Assembly: GCA_029237695.1 (NCBI GenBank)
Contig: CM055267.1
Coordinates: forward strand, 12,737,043-12,801,042
Length of the DNA stretch: 64,000 nt
Source: Conchocele bisecta
Lineage: Eukaryota > Mollusca > Bivalvia > Lucinida > Thyasiridae
Direction: 5' to 3'
The translations under genes were made by a program, and so were the position numbers. Each line of letters opens with the position of its first letter. Within the stretch, counting starts at the first letter, position 1. Of the stretch, positions 50,201 to 62,200 are shown piece after piece. The notes under the pieces are model-generated. The model was not told the DNA's origin. It did no database searches and saw only the letters and a list, made by a program, of their open reading frames with translations.

Positions 50201-53200
50201 ATGTAGAATTTTCCAAAACTAAGATGGTGTATCCTCGAAGTGTAAAACATTAGCCGTTTCAACACTACAGCCCTCTATAGTGGCATTTGCAAACCGTGTA
50301 GATCTAGATGAGCTGGCTCGTAACGAGTCGTCTTATCAAGATTGGCACTTTTGCCAATAATTTTCATATTTTAGAAACAAAGCACCCCTTTTTATACGAC
50401 CGTTTTTAAAAAACGGTACGTATTATGTTTTACCGCATGTGGGCGGGCGGCGGCGGCGGGCGGCTGAAGAAAAAGCGCATAGTTCGTGTACACAACTCCT
50501 CCGAAACCGTTCAGTCGATCGATCTGAAACTTTACACACGTCTTCTACACATATTGAAGAAGTGCACCTTGGTGTTTTTATGCCGAAAAAATATTTTTTA
50601 AGAAAAATATCACCTTTTTAACTTAGCCATTTTTTCTACATTTTTTCTACATTTTTCTATACAATTCTATATACGGTACAGAGTTTGTGTACACAACTCC
50701 TCCGAAACCGTTCAGTCGATCGATCTGAAACTATACACACGTCTTCTACACATATTGAAGATGTGCACCTTGGTGTTTTTATGCCGAAAACTTATTTTTT
50801 AACAAAAATATCACCTTTTTAACTTAGCCATTTTTTCTACATTATTGTATCCAATTCCCTATCATTTCTACTTTACACTCTACTTTTCTATCTCTGCCTA
50901 AATTAGTATACATGTTTAGCACAACGAGATGAAGAAATAATGCTATAGACTTTCAAATTCTCATCAATGTTTCTTGCCTTGGTGACAGCTTCACATTTCT
51001 GTATCTTCACTGTCTGGCACATATTCGACGGGTGTATTTTGTGACTTGCGGCACTCTTGTTCATAAATGGACCGCAGTGATGGATTGTGGCCGAGGGGTT
51101 AGAACACCTGACTTCCAATCCGGAGGTTGTGGGTTCAAACCTCGCCTTGGGCATCAAAAATACTTTCATAGTATTTCCATCCCACTGGTCTGTCAGATGA
51201 GACTGTAAACTGTGGTCCCGTCTCTATATGACCCTAGCTGTTGGTGGGATGTTAAACCCATTCACTTTCATAAATGGACTAGTTTGAAAATCATTTTGTG
51301 TCCATTGGATTGGTCGTAAAATTTACATATCCGTCCAGTCCAGTTACTTAGGGTTAAAAGGGTTAACTAACTCCATCAATGACATTGTGCACCTCAGGAG
51401 AAGGAGAACCCAGATTATGCGAAGGAGCTGAAGACGGCCGACGTTGATTACGAGAAGAAACGAGACACGCTGCAGACATACTATGGTTCGTCTTCATCTT
51501 TCATTGCGACTCTACAAGCTTTATTTTGCAACTACATGTACCGTAATAATCCTAAATAACCCCGAATAGGGGTTTCCCAAAACAAATTGTATCCAAATAT
51601 ATTGTTATTGTGATGGAGTTATAAGGGTGGTACTTAATATGGGAGGCCAGCGGAAACCCACTTGTCTGGGGCGCGTTTCACTAAACTTTGTACGACTAAA
51701 ATGTTTGTATGTGCAAAATTATGATAGTCTGTAAATTTCACATTAATAATGTTTTCTTTTAAACAATTATTGGATTTACATTTATTGAGCATAGGCTGCA
51801 TATGCAGCCTATGCTCAATAAATGTAAATCTATCAATTGATATTTCCAGACGATCCTAAATTTACACTTACGAACATTTTAGTCGTACAACATTTAGTGA
51901 AACGGCCCACAGATCTGCAACAACCATACCATCTCACATTCTGTCCCAGTTATCAATTACCAATCGTTACCAATTGTACGCCTCAGACAACCATTGTAGT
52001 CAGGAGAAAATTACACATAGGGTGGAAATGGAGTCTAGACTTTTTCTGTTGTCGGATTTATGTTTATAAAGGTCTGTGCCAACATTTTTCAGAGGGTGTG
52101 CAAAATTTCGTCCAGTGGCATTTTTGAAAATCCAATATGGCCGCCGTAGCCGCTTTATATTACTAGAATGGCCATAGCTGCGTTATTATTGGTGATACAG
52201 ACACACTTTTGGGTTCTAAATATAATGTTATGTGCTAGGAATCCAATAGGGTGGTTAAACCTGTGATTAGGAGTCAACACTACCGGCAAAAGTCAATATG
52301 GCCACCGAAAAATCGTCAAAACGTTGCTAAAACGATACTATACAAAAGTTTCGACCACTATTTTTCTGACAGTAATTAAACATTGTTCAAATTCCCCATG
52401 TATGTTTAACTGCATTGGTATACACTGATTCCGCAATTATTTGTTACCGTAATATCATACCGTACATATTTCGGCTTCTTAACTATCATTGAAACAGCCT
52501 AAAAAGTGAACAACTTGGTTCTTCTGTCATTCAAGGCGTCCAAATCAAGCTGGAATAACAGCTCATCGAGGAGCTGTCTATCTGGGTATAAACAATTTTA
52601 CACATGTATTTATGTACAAATATTCAGGATAACTACGATATATTTCACACCGATATAGACATGCTCATGGGTATTACTCAATGCTGTTATTTGTGAGTTT
52701 AAATAAACAAAGCTATGATTTTGTTTGCACTAAATATTTTGGTATAGTCACAAACGCATTGGATGTAACCACATTCCCGCGCTAATGCCATTTGGCCAAC
52801 TTCACCACAACAACGCCATGATTTAAACACACGTTTACGTGAGATGAATGTGTGTTAGTCAACGAGACAGCAGTATTGTATACTCGCTACACAAACCTAC
52901 TCAGGCTACTGCTCACAATGGCTAGTAATTCAAATGACAATTGCCTTTTCCACGACTTATATGGTTGTATAAAAAAGAAGAAGCTGCAAAACAGTTTTAA
53001 AATTCGCATTGAGACTATCATTCAATGCAGTAAACAGCTGGATGACAGTTATCATGTACGGCTTGAGTCTTTGCTAGCATCAGAGCCCAATAACCCTTGC
53101 ATTAAGGTTCATAAGTCATGTGTATCCCGGTATACATCTACGACCAATGTCAAAGCACATGTAGCTCATGTGCGTAAGATGTGTGACAATGGAGATACTG

Positions 53201-56200
53201 ATGACAGCGCCCCAAAACGGCTGAGATCAAGTGAAGCTCAACAGTTCGACTTCAGACAGCATTGCTTATTTTGTCCTGCTGTATCTGCATGTCCTCTCAC
53301 ATCACAGTATGATGCGAAAATTCCAATGGAACGGCGTAAACGTGCATTCCAAATAAGAAGTAATGTAAAACCAGATGGCATAGAATATAAACAATATATA
53401 CTCGACATCTGCCATAAGAGGAATGACAAACTTGGTGAGATTGTACAAGAAAGGGTACTCAGTGCAGTGGGAGATCTGCATGCAGCAGATGCACGCTGCC
53501 ACGAATCGTGCAGAGCCAATTTCTTGGCTGCACGTAGTGATCAATACGGTGGTAGTAATGGGGGTAAGTCTTCAGATGATCCAGCATTCGATTGTGTCTG
53601 CAAACGTATGCTAGAAGATCCACATAGAACATGGAGCTCCATCGAGTTGTTCGAACATTACGTCGATGAGGGTGGTTCTTGCATCTCACGCAAAACACTG
53701 TTTAAGAAAATAGCTGAATATCATGGTGATAATGTAGTTATTTTGTCATCACCTGGCTTTGCAAATATCATGGGATTCAGAAGTGCATTGGCAAAAACAT
53801 TGCACTTGGTGAAGAATGCTGATGATGATCTGGATTATTGTGTTGAACGAGTCGCATCTGTAATAGCCAGTGAATGTCTTGCATTAAAACAAAGGAGGGA
53901 GAAATACGTAATAAACATTGATAAAGAGTTAGCACGGGAATCCGTTGGTGAAACAACGTCTTCACTTCTATCAAAGATATCTTCAAAGTTTGACAATGAT
54001 TCACTCCCAATGATTCTGATCGCAAATATCATAACGGGGGTGGTATGTTCCCAACCAACAGATCTGCAGATAGCATTTGGCGTACTCATGCGGCGAAACA
54101 AACTATTGATGTCCGAGTTGTCCAAGTACTCCGTTTGCTGCTCATACGATGAAGTCCGTTTATTCACTTACTCAGCAGCTGTACATGTGTCACAGACATA
54201 TGATGATGCAGGGTTTGGAGCTTTTGGTGGAAACGGTCTCAGTCACTGTATCTGTGACAATTTTGACGCCGAGATATCATCTCCCAACTGCCAGCTTTGC
54301 GTCCACTGTCTCACCATGATCATGGCACAGGTTCAGCTCCCTTCCACTGGCTGTGTGGATGGGGTGGTTCCCAAATTGAAAACGATTAAACGACAACCAA
54401 TGCAAGATCGTTCGAAACCGATTAAGTTTGATGTACAACAGGAGTCATACAATGGACCCAAAAAGCCTGCAATGCCTGTCCAGCAATCTATGAGACAAGT
54501 ACCCCCACTAGCCCATTTAGCTACACAGGTCATCACTGCGCAAAGGGCCATGGAAAACGACTTTGCCTTCCTCCAGGACGTTCATGTTGAACAGAAATGT
54601 CCAGAATATAATGGATATAATACAAAATTATGTCGTGATGCAGGTATACTACCTCAGCCAAAGACAACAGTTGCATTCCTACCACTTGTTGATCGCCCTC
54701 CTGCTCACCCAGACACCATAAAAACTGCAATCGAGAAAGGTTTGTCACTTGTAAGAGCTGCAGGTGAGGACATGCTAGTATTTACAGTTGACCAGCAACT
54801 ATACAGAGTCACCATAGACATACTTTTCCATGAACCCTCATACTTTGAGTCAGTCGTTCCAGTACTCGGTGGCATGCACATGCTTATGAATTTCATTCAC
54901 GCAACAGCTGTCATCATGGCTGGTAGTGGCATGAAAGAGATCCTGGCCAACACATTTGGGAGTGTAGATAAAATGTTAAGCGGGAAGAAATACCCACAAA
55001 ACTTCCGCGCTCTCAGGATGCTAGTGGAGGAGGTTCTCCGTGGTCTAGTAACTTCTGAGGGAGTTACATCATTCACTCGCCTCATTGACGAACTAGATGT
55101 GCGAGCAAGTCGAAGCAGAACTGCAAAGTTGTGGACTATAATCTGGTCAAAGCAGTCATCATAATGATGCACCTCTCCCGTGCAGGACACGAGGGTGACT
55201 GGGCTCTTCACCTTCTCGCTGCAGAAGCCATGCTACCATATTTCCGTTCTGCTGGCTGCCACAACTATGCACGGTATGGTGACTTCTACATTCATCATAT
55301 GAAAAGCCTCCCTCCCGAGATGATCAAAAGGCTACAGAATGGTGCATTTGTGCGCCACATCCCGGGCATCTATAATGCAACTTGGACAGACATGTTCATA
55401 GAGACAACATACATGCGGTTGGGACATGGACCATCTGGGGTTGTCGGGGTGGCTACAGATTATAATCAGAAGTGGGCCCTCAGCTTTGCCCTGTGTGGGG
55501 AGGTATCACAAAATGTTCGTGCAATGACCAACAGCGAACAGGAGACTCTCCATACTCACCATAAAGAAGAGAGTGACGGCCGAATCAAAGCGGATCAGAC
55601 TGATCGAGTAAGCATACGCAACACACTTGAGGTCAGCATCAACCCATTGGACGATAGGGCTCATCCATATGGTGCACTTATGAACATTGTCACAGGACAG
55701 ATTGCTCATCCCGATGTCAATGCTGACGAGGCAGTCATGCTTGGAAAACGGGCAATGAAAGACTTCAGAGCTGGTTGGCCGGGATCGTTCTATGATCCTC
55801 TCAGCAAGCTTGTGATCACGATGGATGTGAAGAAAAAGCATGTGTTAGTAGGTAAGGAACGGGTGTATGACCAGGAGCTCATATATGCACGTGTCATCGG
55901 CCTACTAGCAAGTTCTCGGGAGATAAATTTTGACAATGTGTTGACATATGAAAACTTCAAGTGGTTGTTTCAGAGCGTAACATCCCAAATCCAGACACTG
56001 TGATCTATGATGTGTCGGCTCTTCTCTGGGTTATAGTGTGGCCATCTGACAAACTCTCTGTGTACGTGGACTCCTTCAAGACATTCGTATATAAAGCTCT
56101 ACAAACAGCAAATGTCACCCTTGTTTTTGATAGATACTTCCCCAATAGCATTAAGGCAGTCACAAGGATGCAGAGGGCGGGGTCAAGTCGTGTATATAAG

Positions 56201-59200
56201 CTGACACCAGAGATGCATGCCCCTGCCAGGCAAGTTGTTCTCAGCAATACAGAGAACAAGACCCAACTGAATGCAATGCTCGCAAAAGGTCTTCTCGACC
56301 ACGACTACTATACGCATGCAACACAAAAGCACACGCTTACTTTGGCCGGTGTCAGTGATGTACCGATAGAGATATCAAGAGGCATCAGGATTGACCGACA
56401 TGACCTCTCCTCCACTCATGAGGAGGCTGATATTCTTATAGCACAGCATGCCATCTCATCATCGCTCTTGGGTAAGTCAATTCGGGTAGTATGTGATGAC
56501 ACAGACGTATTTGTGTTGCTTATTCACTTCTATCATAGCGAATGTCAAGGTAGGAACTCCGCCCCAATGATCATGTCATCGCCAGTGAAAGAAAGAGTGG
56601 TCATAGATATTCGCGCAACTACCGAAGCACACTGTGATCTAGCAGATGATCTGCCGGCAATCCATGCGCTGACTGGTGCCGACACTGTAGCTTTATTACA
56701 TGGCATCGGCAAAGCATCGGCCATCAAACTTTACAAGAAGGGATACCACTCAATTTCGCAAGTTGGCGATGTAAAAGCCGATATGAAAGCTGTTGAAACT
56801 CAGGCCACTAACTTCATATGCGCTACATATGGCAATGTAACGAAGGAATGCACATCCATGACAGAATGCAGAATCAAAATGTGGCGCGCAAAAACAGGAA
56901 AGACTGGTGCATCGTCGGTGAAACTGTGTTCTCTTCCACCCACCACAGCTGCGTTCATTGAAAATGTTCACAGATGCCATTTACAAGTCGCCACATGGAA
57001 GGCAGCACTTCAAGAGTCGCCGCCAAACATGGAGCCAACAGAATATGGTTGGGAGATTGACCACCACGATATCCTCCTTCCTCGAACAGTGTCAGCGGAT
57101 GTCCCTTCAGCGCCTACCGACATACTACGTCTTATACGATGCAACTGCAAGACCTCTGTGTGTCGTACAGCAGCTTGCAGCTGCTCCAAGCTAGGATGTA
57201 CAGTATTTTGTCTCTGTGAGGGCGGAGAAGCCTGTAAGAATCCTCTAACACGTAATCAGACTGAAGAGGGTGAGTCCGAATTGATTGCTGAGGTAATTGA
57301 TCTAAATGACGTGATATTAGAGTAGTTCAATGAGTCCAAAACACATCGATTTGCTAACAGTATAAACAATATCTAACCGATTATACGCATCTGGTGGCCA
57401 TATTGGATTTTTAATGAGTATGCAATAATCAAGTTTTATTACTGGCCATTCATATTGAATATGTACTCTTACAAATGTGAGCATAGAGCCCGACATTATG
57501 CATATATGTTCAAATACGTATATATGTAGGGCACGTTAATGTAGTTCAGTGGTTGGTGGCGGCCATATTGAATTACAAAATGGAAATGGGTTTATTTAGC
57601 AAATACAAAATGATTAGTCTTACTAGTACAACTCGTCAGCTATACTTGTGCAACTCGTCAATAGACAACTCATGTTACCCAAAGTTCATACTAGTTTTTG
57701 CAGGTTTAGTTACGTTTTGTTGTGCTTTTGATGGCCATATTGGATTTTATGCAAAAAGTAATGGCCAAATTGCAATACTTTCTCTTTTATAATATTCTTT
57801 GTGCAAACAAATATGGGTATAGAGACCAAGAGTATGTCTGTATCACAAGTAATTGAAGAGTTATGGCGATTTTTATTATTAGATGACACGGCGGCGGCCA
57901 TCTTGGATTTTAAAAAATGCCACTCGACGAAATTTTGCACACCCTCCCAAAATTATTGTTATATGCTTTTATGAACTCATACAAATCAACAGAAAAAGTC
58001 TAGACTCCATTTCCACCTGTTGGGTCATATGCTCAATATTCCTCCTGACTATTGTGACTTTTATCTTGTCTTGGGCGTGGCTGGCTAGTGTCCTCTGTAC
58101 ATGTTTTTCAATTAAATGACAATTCTAGCATGTTATACAACGAGACCATGCTGTTTAAGGGATGGCTGAACCTTGTATGAGACGAGTCATGCAACAAGCC
58201 ACGATATTTCTGTAAATGATGACACATTCTATTCCGCATGTACTTTGAGTTTCAACATCATTTACGGTTTATATTGTAAGTTTTGTAACTTTTTTCAGGA
58301 GATATTGCACATCTTGTTAGGTACTAAATCTCACGTCTTGTCTAATATGCTGACGTGTAGTTAAGTAACAATTTATCACTTACTGTCTGTTTCACGCAAC
58401 CTGCCCAAATTGTACAGCCATATAAACAATGGAAAAACTATTTTTGTTGGTGATAATATTAAATTAAAGCAAAATTTAACAATGAGCCTTTTTATTTCGA
58501 GAAAATTTGCTCAAGTATTGACTTTATTGCGAATTTTTTTTTTCCCCATGTTAAATCCCCATAGACATCTTCACCGAAATTTTGAGAATTTCAGAAATAC
58601 TGGACTGATTTTCAAAATTTAACGTTGTTTTCTTAGATCATTTCCAAGCTATCTAGCCAGGTTTCGGAGTCTATTTCCATTTATTGTTTTCGACTCCCCC
58701 CACAGTTCCTCCACCTCCTTTTCCCCCCATGTTAAATTTCCATAGACTCAATTTTTCGTAATAAAATCTAAATTTTACCAAATTTCACGAAATAAAAATA
58801 AAGCGCATTCTTGAATTTTTATAAAATTTAATATTATCGAAAAAAAGAAAAGTTATTACATTGTTTATATGGCCGTATAATTTGGGCAGGTTTCGTGAAA
58901 CAGACAGAAATTCATTATTGTGCAGTCCTTTCAGCCAGGGATATATAGTTGTGGTTCCATGTATTGGATGTAGTCTGTATCCCTGTTGTGTGGTGTCACC
59001 AGACGGTGTTTGTTGTTGGTTACAGAGCAAGTGAAGAATGCCGAGCGGGTGCAGCTCAATGAAATCCCCCTGCCCGACATGCCCTCCGACAACACAGGTT
59101 CGTACTGCTCATGGCTGGACTGTAGCCAAGGGGATACGGCATTGTACTTCAATACTGGAGGATGCGACTTTAAACTGTGGTCCCGTCTCTATGACCTCAG

Positions 59201-62200
59201 CTGTTGCTGGGACGTTAAACCCATTCACTTTCACTTTCTTTTGTACTGCTCGTTGGCTATGTTACACTTTCAACGTGGCACCAATGACTAGTCCTCTTCC
59301 AAATAATATTTGTGACTGTGACCGAAGAAATGGGGCTTATGGGATTTTTGACGAGTGTAGCCTGATAACAATCTATATTGCTTGTTGGAAGTTTGGCGGG
59401 TATTTCATTGATGGAATGGTGAATAGTACAGATCCTGATCAGACTGTAATATTTCAGTACATAAGACTTGTGCACAAATGTCACACATCCCTGCTTCCCT
59501 TAATATGGCCTTGACCTATTGACCAGCCACAGTTTCTTTAATCTGCCACCAGGGACATTTGTGTGCGAACAGACCACATTTTCTTGTCTAGTCTTATTAT
59601 ATCTCTCCTGGCTTCCTATACATGTTTTCACCATTGTTGTAGCTCCGTCATTGATCCCGCTGCCCAGTGATATTCCCCTCCCCATGCCCGGGGCCGACCT
59701 CCAACCACACGGGATCCTGAAAAAAAACTCTGCATACAGGAAAGTATATAAGCCTCGTTGCCTTTACCATTAATACCACTGCATGTGGGGAGAACCAGTC
59801 TGGCTCAGTTTGTGGCCCGCCATCACATAACATGGTCAACTTGCACACAGATGAAACTTTGTACATGTAGCTGTAAAGGCTTCCTCAATTCAATTGCGAT
59901 GAGTGTAACCCCTAATCAGACTATGCATATACGCAGTCTGATTAGGGGTTACACTCATCGCAAACACAAGAAGTCCCATTATTGTAATGACGGGACAATA
60001 TGAGCCATTCTGTGAGAGTTTTAGCCAATAGCGTAATATTATTTCTGAGTTTTCATTACACCCACTTGCGTTCGGCGTGATACAGTTGCCGCTTTTGGCG
60101 TGCGTCCGACATTTGCATGCAAGTTTTTAAGTACCAAATACCTCCACAACCCTCGGTCCGATTGATGTGAGAATTCACATCCCTCTTTATCATCATCCAT
60201 GTTTTCATTCTATAGCCCACCCATGTGGCCCGCATGCTCAAGGTCAAGGTCAAATTACTGAAATTTGCGTTAAATGTTTTTTTGTTAAATCTGCGTTCAA
60301 GTTTTTAATTACCCAATATCTCCACAATTTTGCCTTGTTTACTATCAAAGCGGTAAAAATGTGAGCACGGCACAACACAGCACCCATCACGATGCCCTCT
60401 GCCACTCCAGCTTGGGATTTAACTCTTACAACCCTAAATAACTTGAATGGACTGTGATATGTTTATTTTTACTTGCAAAAAGTGCAGATCATCTGGATCT
60501 ACTCTATTTGCAAACATCACAAAAGAGGTATGTAGTGTTGAAAGTGTTATATAGGACAATTGCCATTCCTTGTATTCACAACTGTGTGGGAGCCACCGTG
60601 AACTAGCCATCATGCAGAGGTCAGGGTTATCTGTTATGAGTTTGTACCTATGGACATGTGCGATATTTCCTGAAATACATTTACAGATAATGGGATATTT
60701 TCCGTAAATACCTTCAAAAGTTAACAAAAATTTCAGAGTACATGCGGAATATAATTCCGCATGTACTCTGAAATTTTTGTTAACTTTTGACTTCATTTAT
60801 GGAATATTTGTTAAGTTTTGTAAATGTATTTCATGAAATAACTCAGTTGTCAGAGGGTACAAAATCGCATAGCTTGTCTCAAATGTGACTCATAATGAGA
60901 AAATGGGGCTTATTGAGTTTTTGACCAGTGTAGCTCCTGATCATTGTTCCTCGAAGCCTGTTCGGTACATCCACATCTGGTATATTTGCCTAACACAATA
61001 GATATTAGTGTAGGCCATGATCTGACTGCATATGCCCTGGCTGATCTGGGACTACACTGGTCGCAAACTCAATAAGCCCCATTTTATCATTGCCAGTTTC
61101 ATACTATCATCATAACTATGTGCTGACATTTTCCAATATTTGAGGGTATAAAAAGAGATAACATATGATGGTATAAAATGAGAGATGATATTTGATTGTA
61201 TAAAATGAGATATGATATATGATAGTATAAAAAAAGAGATGATATTTGATAGTATAAAACAAGAGATGATATTTGATGGTATAAAACGAGATATGATATA
61301 TGACCCACGAAGCTGCATGATGGCTGGTCGCGTGTGGCTCCGGGCGAGCATGAATGGCTGTATGTTGTCTGGTTACAGTGGCGCCCCAGGGCTGCCCCCC
61401 ATCACCCCGGAGCCCAAGAAGAAGATGCCCCCGGGCCCACCCCTGGGGCCCCCGCCCGACCTCAGTGACAGCGAGGACGAGGAGTATGACCCAGAGAAAG
61501 GTGAGGTGTTTTTTTTAAGGTTTGGAAAATATTTATTGTTCCCATAATATATTTGTGGTGGGTCGGGGCCATCCCCCACAAACCATACACAACTATACAT
61601 ATACAGAGATGGCGAGTTGGTACACGACGTCACGCGGCAGTCTTGTCATCATCTTATATGTTTTGTTTCATATGTAGCTGTGAATGTAGTAATGAGGCTT
61701 ATGATTTTATACCCCCCGCAATACTCGTTGCGGGGGGGTAAACTGCAGTTGAGTTGTCCGTCCGTGCGTCTGTTCGTCCGTCCGTCACTAAACTTAACAT
61801 CAGAGAAATATTGTTATAACTTCTATTTCCTTCATCTAAAATGCTTAATATTTCACACATGCATTCCTGTAAGGCTCTACTACCATGCTGTGCCAAATCC
61901 ACGACCATCCAACCCCCGCTGATACCAAGGTCAAGGTCAAATACTTAGTCTCTTTACAAAACTTAACATCAGAGAAATATTGTTATAGCTTCTATTTCCT
62001 TCATCTAAAATGCTTGATATTTCACACATGCATTCCTGTAAGGCTCTACTACCATGCTGTGCCAAATCTACAACCGTCCAACCCCCGCAGATCCCAAGGT
62101 CAAGGTCAAATACTTAGTCCGTAAACTTAACATCAGAGAAATATTGTTATAACTTCTATTTCCTTCATCTAAAATGCTTAATATTTCACACATGCATTCA

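Larger units (their letters stand above)
51997..58051 (+). mobile_element. 6-kb coding DNA transposon with long terminal inverted repeats
   Basis: The left end (TAGTCAGGAG at 51997) and the right end (CTCCTGACTA ending at 58051) begin an inverted repeat of about 230 bp per arm. It includes GGTGGAAATGGAGTCTAGAC, AGGGTGTGCAAAATTTCGTC and GTGATACAGACA in the same order on both arms. The flanks are compatible with a TA duplication (51997-51998 and 58050-58051) or a TTG duplication just outside. Subterminal copies of a GGCCATATTGGATTTT-like motif occur near 57392, 57559, 57731 and 57895, and in inverse orientation near 52128 and 52296. One protein, broken into three frames (52918-57325), fills the centre. 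It lies in sense orientation in a WBP11 intron. No DDE transposase was recognised. Confidence 0.88.

Noticed and set aside
51073..51140. Functional tRNA gene
   Set aside because: The box A and box B motifs are part of a SINE head with a long non-tRNA body and a target duplication; no complete cloverleaf with an acceptor stem was seen.
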